From Inhella gelatinilytica (GTDB lineage: Bacteria; Pseudomonadota; Gammaproteobacteria; Burkholderiales; Burkholderiaceae_C), in the NCBI RefSeq assembly GCF_016093295.1, contig NZ_JAEDAL010000012.1, positions 1-43,794 of the forward strand: 43,794 nt of DNA, given 5' to 3'. This document shows positions 23,191 through 31,724 of the stretch, one piece after another. The notes under the pieces are model-generated. The model had not been told where the DNA came from and ran no database searches. It saw only the letters and a list, made by a program, of their open reading frames with translations. The first letter of the stretch is position 1, and every line of letters starts with the position of its first letter. Position numbers and translations under genes: made by a program.

Positions 23191-23627
23191 AACCCCAAAC
23201 CCAGACCCTCGGCCGCGCGGCCAGCACCTTGCTCTGCGGCGCCCTCTTTGGCTTCGGGCTGGCCCTGTCCGGCATGGTGAGGCCGGACATCGTGCTGAGC
23301 TTCCTTCACTTCCGGGACCTGGGCCTGATGCTGGTCATGGGCGGCGCCGTGGCCGTCGTCCTGGTGACCTACAAGGCGGTCCCCAGGTGGATGCGCCACC
23401 CGCTGTGGGGCGGCGAGTTTCAAACCCACCCCAGTACCTGGAACAGCAATACCGCTTTGGGCGCCGCACTCTTTGGAGTCGGATGGGGCCTCAGTGGCCT
23501 GTGCCCAGGTGCGGCCATCGCCGCACTGGGCACGGGGAGCGGCGACATCCTTTGGGGCGTGGGCGCCATGGCGCTGGGGGCCTTGACACAAGGATGGGTC
23601 AAGGACCGCCGCCCATCCCGAGGCTGA
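23187..23627 (+). CDS. YeeE/YedE family (PmpB-like) sulfur-compound transporter, second half
   Basis: Membrane protein of 146 aa with about four transmembrane segments. It has the second-half signature LFGFGLALSGMVRPDIVLSFL (seen in parts) and GVGWGLSGLCPGAAIAALGTG, whose cysteine is conserved in the family. ATG 23187 overlaps the stop of the first half by 4 bp, giving the start MKPQTQTLGRAASTL. The two proteins together would form one pore. The gene ends before a 10-bp-stem hairpin shared with the convergent Bax-inhibitor gene. Confidence 0.88.
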   Translation: MKPQTQTLGRAASTLLCGALFGFGLALSGMVRPDIVLSFLHFRDLGLMLVMGGAVAVVLVTYKAVPRWMRHPLWGGEFQTHPSTWNSNTALGAALFGVGWGLSGLCPGAAIAALGTGSGDILWGVGAMALGALTQGWVKDRRPSRG

Positions 23628-23637
23628 GTAACGGCCC

Positions 23638-23666
23638 GCGCCCCACCCTCGATGCCGGTGGGGCGC
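23638..23666. terminator. Bidirectional hairpin between convergent transporter and BI-1 genes
   Basis: GCGCCCCACC (23638-23647) and GGTGGGGCGC (23657-23666) form a perfect 10-bp GC-rich stem with a 9-nt loop, midway between two convergent stop codons. There is no T run, so it may block 3' exonucleases or aid termination rather than being a classical intrinsic terminator. Confidence 0.55.
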
Positions 23667-23684
23667 CAATCGCCCAGAGGTCAA

Positions 23685-24368
23685 TCACTCGCTCTGACCG
23701 CCGAAGCCGAACAGCGCCAGCAGGCTGGTGAAGAGGTTGTAGATCGATACAAACAGCCCCACCGTGGCCATGACGTAGTTCGTCTCGCCGCCGTGCACGA
23801 TGCGGCTGGTCTCAAACAAGATCAAGCCCGCCGAAAGCAAGGCCACAGCCCCGGCTACGGCCAGGGACAGCGCCGGGATTTCGAAAAAGAAACCCACCAA
23901 GCCGGCGAGCAACGCGATCACCATGCCCGCAAACAGGAAGCCCCCCAGGAAAGAGAAGTCCCGCTTGGACTGCAGGGCCCAGGCGGACATGGCCAGGAAG
24001 GTCACCCCAGTGGCGCTGAGCGCCATCGCAATGGTTTGCGCGCCGCCCGGCAGCTGCAGGTAGGCGTTCAGCACCGGCCCGAGCGTGTAGCCCATAAACC
24101 CGGTCAGCGCAAACACAGCGGGGATGGCTGCGGCACGGTTTTGAAGCTTATGGACCAAAAAGAGAAGGCCGAAGGTTCCGATCAAACTGACCAACATCCC
24201 CGGGTGCGGCCAGTTGAAGAGCACGCCGGCCCCGGCCACCGCGGCGGAGAACAGCAAGGTGAGCGACAGCAGCGCATAGGTGTTGCGCAGCACGCGGTGG
24301 GTGCTGATCAGCGAGGAGCGCCCAGCGCTCGTGCCCCAGGCCGGGGCGGCAACAGTGCGAGTTTCCAT
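23685..24368 (-). CDS. Bax inhibitor-1/YccA family membrane protein
   Basis: 227 aa with seven hydrophobic segments, the BI-1 (TMBIM) fold. The first segment follows the typical LISTHRVLRNTYALLSLTLLFSA, and the C-terminal part has ETSRIVHGGETNYVMATVGLFVSIYNLFTSLLALFG, which is diagnostic of the bacterial YbhL/YccA group when read in parts. YccA in Escherichia coli interacts with the FtsH protease; other bacterial members conduct Ca2+ or H+ leak. ATG 24368 has AAAGGA upstream. The gene appears monocistronic, 160 bp downstream of the formate dehydrogenase gene. Confidence 0.92.
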   Translation of the reverse strand: METRTVAAPAWGTSAGRSSLISTHRVLRNTYALLSLTLLFSAAVAGAGVLFNWPHPGMLVSLIGTFGLLFLVHKLQNRAAAIPAVFALTGFMGYTLGPVLNAYLQLPGGAQTIAMALSATGVTFLAMSAWALQSKRDFSFLGGFLFAGMVIALLAGLVGFFFEIPALSLAVAGAVALLSAGLILFETSRIVHGGETNYVMATVGLFVSIYNLFTSLLALFGFGGQSE

Positions 24369-24528
24369 GGTGAGTCCTTTCAACGGTCAGGTGCAAAAAA
24401 GGCCGTGCAGGGGCGGCGCAGGCCGGCGGCATCGTGCCGAATTCAGGCCCCCAGATAAAGCAGAAGCCGGTTGACCGTTTGTCAGAAAAAAAGAGAGGGT
24501 TCGGCAAAGGCTTGGGCAAGGCCCAGCG

Positions 24529-27204
24529 CTACGCCGGCTGAATCCGAATCGCCGTTCGTTTGTAGGCGGGCGTGTGGGCCACGGCATCGCGCCAGGGCCC
24601 GATGAGACGGTTGACCTCCCGCTCCGGGTCATGGAACGTCGCAAACGCCATGCCCGGTGCCACGCGGGCATCGACGCGCAGCGGCAGCACCGCCTCCCCA
24701 TGGCGGCTGCACACGCGCACGGCTTGCCCCTCCGCCAACCCCAGCGCCTCGGCCTGCTCTGGGGCCAGGTCCAGGGTGTCCGCCGGGCGCAGCGCCTCCA
24801 CCGCGCTGGCATGGCTCATGGTGCCCGCGTTGAACTGGTAGAGGTTGCGGCCGGTGATCAGCAGCACCGGGAACTCGTCGTCCGGCCGTTCCGGCGACCC
24901 CAAGAACTCCAGCGCTCTCAGGGTGGCGCGGGGGCCGATCGAAAACCCGCTGCGGTGCAGCAGGGTGCTGCCCGGATCTTGCTCGTCCCGGCACGGCCAC
25001 TGCAGCCCGGCCGCATCCAAGCGCGCATTGCTCATGCCGGCGCCCGCCGGCCACACGCGGCGCACCTCGTCCCACACCGCAGCAGCATCCTCGAACTCAA
25101 AACCCTGGGGGTGCCCACAGGCTTGGGCCAGCGCGCACTGAATCCACCAATCGGGGCGCGCCTCACCCCGGGGCGACACGGCGGGCCGCACCCGCTGCAC
25201 ACGGCGCTCGGCGTTCATGAAGCTGCCACTTTTCTCAGCGGCACTGCAGGCCGGTAAGAACACATGGCCGAAACGCGCGGCCGTCTGCGTCAGCACCAGG
25301 TCCTGAACCACCACCAGTTCCAGCTTCTCCAGCGCGGCCCAGGTGCGCTCGGAGTCGGGCAGGCTGTGGGCAATGTCGTAGCCCACGACCAGCAGCCCCT
25401 TGAACCGGCCCTGCCCGGCTGCGTCCATCATTTCCATCAAGGTCAGGCCGCGCGCCTCGGGCAGCTTCTGTCCCCAGACCGCCTCGCAGGTGGCGCGGCC
25501 CTGCGCCAGGCTTTGGCCACCCGGCAAGCTGCCGGGCTCACAACCCATGTGGGCCGAGCCCTGCACGTTGTTTTGCCCGCGCAGCGGATTGACGCCGGAG
25601 CCAGGTTGGCCGATGTGCCCACACAGCAGAGCCAGATGGACCAAGCCCATCACCGCATCCACCCCCTGAACCTGCTCGGTCAGGCCCAGTCCGTGGATGG
25701 ACATCGCCGGCCGCGTGCGCGCATAGAGCTCGGCCGCGGCGCGAATGAGGGCCGCTGGCACGCCACAAACCCCCTCGGCGCGTTCGGGCGTCCATGCGTT
25801 CACCGCCTCGACGAACGGGGCCCACCCCTCCAAGCGTTCGGCGGCAAAGGCTGAGTCCTGCACGCCGCTTGCCAGGATGTGCTGCGCCATCGCGTTGAAC
25901 AGCGGCACATCGGTGCCCGGCCAAGGTGCCAAGTGCAGGGTCGCCAACTCGGCCAGTTCGGTGCGTCGCGGGTCGATCACGATGGCCTGCGCCTGGCCGC
26001 GCAGCAGCTGCTGTTTCAGGCGGGCGCCAATCACCGGGTGGTTCTCGGTCGGGTTGGCCCCGACGATCAGAAAGAGCCGGCTGTGCTCGATGTCGTCGAA
26101 CGAATTGGTCGCCGCTCCGGTGCCCAGGAGGTTCTTCAGAGCCACCGCCGTCGGCGCATGGCACACGCGGGCGCAACAGTCGACGTTGTGGGTCTCCAGC
26201 ACCAAGCGCGCAAACTTCTGGGCCAGGTAGTTGTCTTCATTGGTGGCGCGGGCCGAGCCCAGCACTCCCAGCGCCTGGGGCCCGTGCGCCGCCTTGAGCG
26301 CCATCAAGCGCTCGGCGGCGTAGGCCAGCGCTTCGTCCCAACTGCAGGGCACCCACGCGCCGTCGCGGCGAATCATCGGGGTCGTCACCCGGCTGGGCGC
26401 GTCCACGTAGCCTTGGCCGAAGCGCCCTTTGACACACAAATGGCCTTTGTTGACCGGCCCATCCAGGGCCGCGCGCACGCCCACGATGCGGTCTTGAGCG
26501 TCGGCACCGAGCTCCAGCTCGCAGCCCACGCCGCAATAAGGGCAGACAGTGCGCGTCCAGCGCACCGCCGTGTGGGGCTGGAGGCCGCTGGTGTCGGTGA
26601 GCGCTGCGGTGGGGCAGGCATCGACACAGCCCCCGCAGCTCACGCAGTGGCTGTCCCCCAAGCCCGTCGCGCCATCGGAGAGGAGTTGAATCCCCTCCCC
26701 CCGCCCCAGTTGGTGCCACACCCCCTGGCCCTGAATCTCGTTGCAGACGCGCACACAGCGCTGACAGGCGATGCATTGATCCAGGTCGACCTGGATCAGC
26801 GGGTGAGTCGAATCCAACGATCGACCACAGCCGCCCTCCTCCAGACGAGGGGCCACGCGCGCGGCGCTCAGGGCGCGATGCAGACTCCGCTCCGGGTGGC
26901 GCTGCATCGCCGCCGGCTCCACATGGCCGGCCAAGCGCTCCAGCCACTGGTGGCGGTACCCCGCGAGGTCCGCGCTTTGGGTTCGGACCGACAGCCCTTC
27001 GCGCACCACCAGGGCACAGGCCGGCTGCGGGTGGGGCTCCCCGGCGACTTGCACCTCGCACAGCCGGCAGCGCGGTGCGGGCGGCAGGCGCGGGTCGTGG
27101 CACAGCGCGGGCGGCGCCATGCCAAGGCGCTGCAACAGGGCGAGCAGCGTCTCCCCCTCCCGCCCCTCTTGCCAAACCCCGTCGATTTCAAGCTTAAGCG
27201 TCAT
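24529..27204 (-). CDS. Formate dehydrogenase alpha subunit, molybdenum/tungsten bis-MGD enzyme
   Basis: 891 aa. A [2Fe-2S] ferredoxin-like domain (Cys35, 46, 49, 63) is followed by two [4Fe-4S] motifs (Cys144/147/150/154 and Cys187/190/193/197). The molybdopterin domain then has its own cluster (Cys221/224/228/257). The metal ligand is Cys348 in NVDCCARVCHAPT, where the Escherichia coli enzyme has selenocysteine. His follows it, as in all formate dehydrogenases. The MGD-binding C-terminal domain begins near FPVLLITGRNLYQFNAGTM. Enzymes of this layout oxidise formate and pass electrons to NAD or other partners. No diaphorase beta/gamma or FdhD gene is adjacent, so the partner is unknown. ATG 27204 has GAGGTG upstream. 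Confidence 0.92.
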   Translation of the reverse strand: MTLKLEIDGVWQEGREGETLLALLQRLGMAPPALCHDPRLPPAPRCRLCEVQVAGEPHPQPACALVVREGLSVRTQSADLAGYRHQWLERLAGHVEPAAMQRHPERSLHRALSAARVAPRLEEGGCGRSLDSTHPLIQVDLDQCIACQRCVRVCNEIQGQGVWHQLGRGEGIQLLSDGATGLGDSHCVSCGGCVDACPTAALTDTSGLQPHTAVRWTRTVCPYCGVGCELELGADAQDRIVGVRAALDGPVNKGHLCVKGRFGQGYVDAPSRVTTPMIRRDGAWVPCSWDEALAYAAERLMALKAAHGPQALGVLGSARATNEDNYLAQKFARLVLETHNVDCCARVCHAPTAVALKNLLGTGAATNSFDDIEHSRLFLIVGANPTENHPVIGARLKQQLLRGQAQAIVIDPRRTELAELATLHLAPWPGTDVPLFNAMAQHILASGVQDSAFAAERLEGWAPFVEAVNAWTPERAEGVCGVPAALIRAAAELYARTRPAMSIHGLGLTEQVQGVDAVMGLVHLALLCGHIGQPGSGVNPLRGQNNVQGSAHMGCEPGSLPGGQSLAQGRATCEAVWGQKLPEARGLTLMEMMDAAGQGRFKGLLVVGYDIAHSLPDSERTWAALEKLELVVVQDLVLTQTAARFGHVFLPACSAAEKSGSFMNAERRVQRVRPAVSPRGEARPDWWIQCALAQACGHPQGFEFEDAAAVWDEVRRVWPAGAGMSNARLDAAGLQWPCRDEQDPGSTLLHRSGFSIGPRATLRALEFLGSPERPDDEFPVLLITGRNLYQFNAGTMSHASAVEALRPADTLDLAPEQAEALGLAEGQAVRVCSRHGEAVLPLRVDARVAPGMAFATFHDPEREVNRLIGPWRDAVAHTPAYKRTAIRIQPA

Positions 27205-27283
27205 GGCCTGCACCTCGCAGCCCACGATACGCCATTCCTCCCGCCGGGCCGGGCCCCGTCAGGGGTTTACACCGGCAGCGCCG

Positions 27284-27832
27284 TTAGCGCTGGTTGGCTT
27301 TCTTCCACTGCTCCACCGCCTTCAGCATGGCCTGGACGTGACCTCTCGGGTCCATGGCTGCATGCACGGCAGCAATGCGGCCGTCGGGGGTGACGAGGTA
27401 AGAGATGCGGTCCGCCATGTCGGGCACCAGCATCAGCTTGGCGTCGTAGGCGCGGATCACCTTGGCCTGGGGGTCAGAGGCCACGGCGAACTGCTTTCGG
27501 CAAGCCTCGATGCTGAAGCGTTTGAGGGTGTCGATGTCGTCGTGCGACAGGCCGATCACCCGCGCGTCCAACGCTTGGAACTGCGGCGTGGCCTCGGCAA
27601 AGAGATGGGCCTCCAAGGTGCAGCCACTGGTGAAGGCCTTGGGGTAGAAAAACAGCACCACCGGGCCTTGCTTGAGCGCTTCTTTCAGCTCGAACTTGAA
27701 GGGCTCACCGGCCAGCGCCGCTTCGGTCGTGAAATCCGGGGCCGGGTCACCGGGCTTGAGGGCCGCGTGGGCGCCGAGCGGGGTCAAGACCAGGCACAGG
27801 CCTAGCCAAGCGGCGGTCAGAAGTCGGAGCAT
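27284..27832 (-). CDS. Exported peroxiredoxin (AhpC/TSA, BCP-like)
   Basis: 182 aa. A signal peptide (MLRLLTAAWLGLCLVLTPLGAHA) precedes a thioredoxin-fold peroxiredoxin: GDPAPDFTTEA, then FFYPKAFTSGCTLEAHLF with peroxidatic Cys71, and Cys111 (EACRKQF) as a possible resolving cysteine. It would reduce peroxides in the periplasm, unlike cytoplasmic Bcp. ATG 27832 has AGGAT upstream. It is the next gene upstream of formate dehydrogenase, 79 bp away on the same strand, and could be co-transcribed with it; no functional link is implied. Confidence 0.9.
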   Translation of the reverse strand: MLRLLTAAWLGLCLVLTPLGAHAALKPGDPAPDFTTEAALAGEPFKFELKEALKQGPVVLFFYPKAFTSGCTLEAHLFAEATPQFQALDARVIGLSHDDIDTLKRFSIEACRKQFAVASDPQAKVIRAYDAKLMLVPDMADRISYLVTPDGRIAAVHAAMDPRGHVQAMLKAVEQWKKANQR

Positions 27833-27905
27833 GGTGAGTCATCCTGCTGGGGTGGGCGCCCATCTTGCCGGAATCCGGCTCCGACTCGCAGGCCAGGGTC
27901 AAAGT

Positions 27906-27922
27906 CCCCGGCAGCGCCGGGG
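27906..27922 (-). other. Short hairpin downstream of the DUF3617 gene
   Basis: CCCCGGC (27906-27912) and GCCGGGG (27916-27922) form a 7-bp stem with an AGC loop between the DUF3617 and peroxiredoxin genes. There is no T run. It may help end the DUF3617 transcript. Confidence 0.35.
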
Positions 27923-28007
27923 CCAATACCGTGCCGAATCCCGCCCTGGGTGCCCTTTCGAATAACCCCGCCCACTGGGCCGACAGACGAGATGCTTGCC
28001 TTGGTTG

Positions 28008-28463
28008 TCAGCAGTCGCCCTGACGGGTCATCACCATCGTCATGGTAGAGCTGCGCATGTTGTCCGGCATGCTGCCTCCTTGCATTTTCTGTTTGACATC
28101 CAAAGTAATCGTGCCGCCCGTGACCTTGCCGTCGTAATCCGCCACCATGGTCATGTCCCCGGGGATCTTGCAGGTGGCCGTGTAACTGAACCGCCCTCCG
28201 CCAGACTTGGCGTTGGTGTACTGGCAATCCACACCGGCGTCCTTTTGCGTCCGCAAAGCGCGACCTTCGTCGATATCCTTGGCCGTCACACATTGGGTGA
28301 AGCTCATTGGCGGCATCTTGAACGGCACAGCCGGGTTATGGCTTTCCATAACGTAGGAGTACTTTCCCGGCTTCATGTCGAACTTGGGCAAGTTCTGCGC
28401 TTGGGCCAATCCCACACCTGCCCCGAGTACCCCAGAAACAAGGAGGAAACGAGTGAGTCTCAT
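28008..28463 (-). CDS. DUF3617 domain-containing exported protein
   Basis: 151 aa. A signal peptide (MRLTRFLLVSGVLGAGVGLAQA) is followed by the DUF3617 pattern: FDMKPGKYSYVMESHNPAVPFKMPP, TQCVTAKDIDEG, then DCQYTNAKSGGGRFSYTATCKIPGDMTMVADYDGKVTGG, read in parts, ending MTRQGDC. Four cysteines probably form disulfides. The family is periplasmic and of unknown function. ATG 28463 is preferred over GTG 28466 because AAGGA lies 6 nt upstream. Its GC content is visibly lower than that of most neighbours. It is divergent from the second S9 peptidase. Confidence 0.85.
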   Translation of the reverse strand: MRLTRFLLVSGVLGAGVGLAQAQNLPKFDMKPGKYSYVMESHNPAVPFKMPPMSFTQCVTAKDIDEGRALRTQKDAGVDCQYTNAKSGGGRFSYTATCKIPGDMTMVADYDGKVTGGTITLDVKQKMQGGSMPDNMRSSTMTMVMTRQGDC

Positions 28464-28681
28464 CACAGTTCCTTTTGAGTGAATACACCGAGAAATCCTA
28501 CGCCCAAGCGCCGGCGGTCAGGGCGCCGGCAGCCTTAGAGACTCGATGCGCCGTCTGGCGGCTTGGGGTCTTCACTGCACCTCCACTGGCGACTCCGCAT
28601 CAGTACACCCACTGCCGCCACAATGCCGCGGCAGCCTGCATCGATCGGGCGCCGCGCATCAATCAGGGAGTCTTCATCACC

Positions 28682-30736
28682 ATGTTCCGTTTCTCACCGC
28701 TGGCTTGGCTCCAGGCCCGTATCGTCGTCCTGCCCCTCGCCCTCTTGAGCGGATTGGCTACGGCGGCCGCCCAACCCAGTGCCGAGACCTTCTTTCGCAA
28801 ACCCGCCGTCATGGATGCCAGCCTCTCGCCCAGTGGCAAGCGGCTGGCTTTTAGCGCGCCGTACGGCCCCACAGGCCGGGTGGGCGTATTCGTCCTGGAC
28901 CTACAGACCGCCGAGCTCACGCCCACCCGCGCCGCACACTTCTCGGACGCCGATGTGCCGAGCTTCGATTGGGTCGATGACGAGCGCATCGTGTTCAGCG
29001 TCGTCGACCTGCAAGCGGGCAGCGGCGAAGACTACCGCACCGCGCCAGGCCTCTTTGCCGCCAAGTTTGATGGCAGCGAGCTGCGTGCCCTGATCGAGCG
29101 TGAAGGACGCAGCTTCGTGCAGAGCGCCGAGAGCCGTATTCGCACGCTGCACTGGAACCACAAATTACTGCATGTCCCCGTGCCCAGCGAGGATCCGCGC
29201 GGTGCCCGCGCTGATGAGGTCATCGTTGGGGAAATGAGCGGCTCGGGCAATGAGTTGCTGAGCGTGGAGCCACTCTGGCTGAATACCCGTACCGGCGCCA
29301 CAAGAAGCTTCGACACTTATCGCCACCCCAGGGGCGCGCTGAGCTGGTGGTTTACGCCCCAAGGTGAACCGCGTCTTGTGCTCACGCGCGATAAGGGGAG
29401 GCTGGCGTATCACTGGTTCACACCCGACGGGCAAGGCGGCGGTAGCTGGAAACAGATCAGCGAAGGAACGATGCTCAACCCGCCGCCCAGCCCAGCCTGG
29501 GTAGGGGCTGACACGCTGTACCTCGAACAGGTCATGGGCCCGGTGGGCGAGTCCTACGTCGTGCCCTTTGATTTTTCCAAAGGCGAACCCAGTCAAGAGC
29601 CCCTGGTAAAGGCACCCGGCTTTGACTTTGCAGGTTCCTTCATCAGCGGGCGGGATGGGAGCCTCCTGGGTGTTCGCATTGATACGGATGCTGAGCAAAC
29701 GATTTGGTTTTCTTCGGCACGAAAGGCCCTCCAGGCTTTGGTCGATGCCGCCCTACCAGGCCGTGTCAATCGTCTGAGCTGCCGCCGCTGCGAGGCGGAT
29801 GATGCTGTGGTGCTGGTGCGCAGCTTCAACGATCGTGACCCCGGCCAGTTGCTGCTGCATACCAGGGCGGATGGAAAGTGGCGGCGACTGAGCCAGGTGC
29901 AGCCCGGCATCGAGCCCAGCCGCATGGCCACAACCGACTTGCAGCGCATCCGCGCCCGCGACGGACGCGACTTGCCCGTCTGGATCACCGGCCAAAAGAA
30001 AGGTACAGACGGCAAACCCCTGGCCCAGCCTGCCATTGTTCTGGTACACGGCGGACCCTGGGTCCGCATCGGTCATTGGCGCTGGGAGCCCATGCGGCAG
30101 TTCCTGGCCTCACGAGGTTACCTCGTCATTGAGCCGGAGTTCCGAGGCAGCGAGGGCTACGGCATGGAGCACTTAAAGGCGGGCTTTAAGCAATGGGGGC
30201 AAGCGATGCAGGACGACGTGGCCGACGCCCTGCTGTGGGCCCAAAAAGAAGGCTGGGCCAACGACAAAGCGTGCATCGCGGGCGCCAGCTACGGTGGCTA
30301 CAGCACCCTGATGGGTCTGATCAAACACCCCGATCTGTACCGATGTGGCGCGGCCTGGGTGGCGGTCACCGACCCCTTTCTTTACGTCGAAGGCAGTTGG
30401 TGGGTTCGAGATGACATCGCGGACTCCGGGCGTCGCTACGGCCTCAAGGACATGGTGGGCGACCCGAAAACCGACGAAGCCATGCTCAAAGCCAACTCCC
30501 CTGTGGAACAAGCGGCTTTGATTAAGGCGCCCTTGCTGCTCGCCTTTGGCGAGGATGATTTGCGTGTACCCCTGGCGCATGGCAAGCGCCTGCGCAGCGC
30601 CCTGGAACGTGCGGGCCGCGCGCCGGCCGACTGGGTGGTCTATGCGCGTGAGGGACATGGCTGGCGCAAGCCCGAGAACCAGATCGATTTTGCCCAACGC
30701 CTGGAACGCTTTTTCGCACAGCATCTGCAGCGGTGA
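28682..30736 (+). CDS. Second exported S9 family serine peptidase
   Basis: 684 aa. The signal peptide (MFRFSPLAWLQARIVVLPLALLSGLATAAA, seen in parts) is followed by a beta-propeller (SLSPSGKRLAFSAP) and a C-terminal alpha/beta-hydrolase domain. The triad is Ser536 (GASYGGYS), Asp626 (FGEDDLRVP) and His659 (REGHGW). It is a paralogue of the S9 peptidase near position 8,000 but too different to be a recent copy. The frame is open back to 28475, but ATG 28682 gives the signal peptide. The GGGAG upstream is somewhat far (11 nt). It converges on the Anbu operon with 237 bp between, where I see no gene or terminator. Confidence 0.9.
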   Translation: MFRFSPLAWLQARIVVLPLALLSGLATAAAQPSAETFFRKPAVMDASLSPSGKRLAFSAPYGPTGRVGVFVLDLQTAELTPTRAAHFSDADVPSFDWVDDERIVFSVVDLQAGSGEDYRTAPGLFAAKFDGSELRALIEREGRSFVQSAESRIRTLHWNHKLLHVPVPSEDPRGARADEVIVGEMSGSGNELLSVEPLWLNTRTGATRSFDTYRHPRGALSWWFTPQGEPRLVLTRDKGRLAYHWFTPDGQGGGSWKQISEGTMLNPPPSPAWVGADTLYLEQVMGPVGESYVVPFDFSKGEPSQEPLVKAPGFDFAGSFISGRDGSLLGVRIDTDAEQTIWFSSARKALQALVDAALPGRVNRLSCRRCEADDAVVLVRSFNDRDPGQLLLHTRADGKWRRLSQVQPGIEPSRMATTDLQRIRARDGRDLPVWITGQKKGTDGKPLAQPAIVLVHGGPWVRIGHWRWEPMRQFLASRGYLVIEPEFRGSEGYGMEHLKAGFKQWGQAMQDDVADALLWAQKEGWANDKACIAGASYGGYSTLMGLIKHPDLYRCGAAWVAVTDPFLYVEGSWWVRDDIADSGRRYGLKDMVGDPKTDEAMLKANSPVEQAALIKAPLLLAFGEDDLRVPLAHGKRLRSALERAGRAPADWVVYAREGHGWRKPENQIDFAQRLERFFAQHLQR

Positions 30737-30973
30737 TGGCGGGCCAGCTCAGCAGCGGGTGTCCGAGGTGTCGCCCCAAAAAGATCCACCACTCCAAACA
30801 GGCGGCAGAGATGAAGCGCGTGGCACCCGAAGTCTCAAAAACTCCGTCTGCCGCGCACCTCGGTTCATTTCAACCGCCAGGCACGCCCCTTCCACTCACG
30901 GGGCGGGGCAATTCGCTCAACTTACCCCGGCGTGCCAGCGCCCACACGTAGCCGGCACTCGGGGGGCAACAAT

Positions 30974-31717
30974 TCAGGTTTCAAACCAGGGCTCATCGGG
31001 CAAGCCCTCGAACACCTTGCGCAGGCCCTCGCCCCAGCCTTTGCGCAACTGTTGGAAGTAGGCCGAGTCGGCCCCCACGCGATGGGCCTTCATCGGCTCT
31101 TCGAAGCGATTGGCGCGCAACAGCACCATGTCGATGGGCAGGCCCACGCTGAGGTTGCTGCGAATGGTGGAGTCAAAGCTGATAAGCGTGCACTTGGCGG
31201 CTTCGGGCAGCTGGGTGGTGTCGTAGTGCACCACCCGGTCGATGATGGGTTTGCCGTACTTGCTCTCACCGATCTGGAAGTAAGGCGTGTCCTCGGTGGC
31301 TTCAATGAAGTTGCCCTGCGGGTAGATGTGGAAGAGCCGGGGCCCCTCGCCCTTGATCTGCCCACCCAGCAGGAAATTGGCGCCAAAGTCCACGCCCTGG
31401 CTGGGGCTGTGCTCGGCGTCGGCATCGCGGGCCACCACCTCTTTCAAGGTTTTGCCCACCAGCACCGCAGCGTCATACAGACTGCACACGTTGAGCATGT
31501 GCTCCGGGTCTTCCGAGAGCCTCTGCTTGAGCAGCGACACCACCGACTGCGTGGTGGCCAGGTTGCCCGCGTTCAGCAGCACGATCTCCCGCTGGTGCGG
31601 GATGTGGAACAGGTGCATCTTGCGGAACTGGGCGATGTGGTCAACGCCCGCATTGGTGCGGGTGTCCGACGCAAACAGCAGCCCGGCGCGCAGGCGCATG
31701 GCAACGCAATAAGTCAT
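30974..31717 (-). CDS. Anbu, proteasome-related Ntn-hydrolase
   Basis: 247 aa member of the proteasome/HslV superfamily, Anbu (ancestral beta subunit) branch. The sequence starts MTYCVAMRLRAGLLFASDTRTNAGVDHI: Thr2 would become the N-terminal nucleophile after Met removal, and the SDTRTNAGVD segment is the Anbu counterpart of the active-site Asp region. Anbu forms open-ring or helical assemblies; its substrate is unknown. ATG 31717 is required to place the Thr; the longer open frame to 32077 overlaps the neighbouring gene. It lies 7 bp after the transglutaminase-like gene and is last in the ATP-grasp/alpha-E/transglutaminase/Anbu operon, the usual genomic setting of Anbu. Confidence 0.9.
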   Translation of the reverse strand: MTYCVAMRLRAGLLFASDTRTNAGVDHIAQFRKMHLFHIPHQREIVLLNAGNLATTQSVVSLLKQRLSEDPEHMLNVCSLYDAAVLVGKTLKEVVARDADAEHSPSQGVDFGANFLLGGQIKGEGPRLFHIYPQGNFIEATEDTPYFQIGESKYGKPIIDRVVHYDTTQLPEAAKCTLISFDSTIRSNLSVGLPIDMVLLRANRFEEPMKAHRVGADSAYFQQLRKGWGEGLRKVFEGLPDEPWFET

Positions 31718-31724
31718 GGCGCAA

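Noticed and set aside
24391-24528. T-rich stretch downstream of formate dehydrogenase as an intrinsic terminator
   Set aside because: The only nearby stem (TGGGC/GCCCA) is short and about 20 nt from the T run, so it does not meet the usual structure.
30737-30973. Possible small gene or terminator between the S9 peptidase and Anbu genes
   Set aside because: Short frames there have no family resemblance or ribosome-binding site. The CGCCCC/GGGGCG pair is weak with a long loop.
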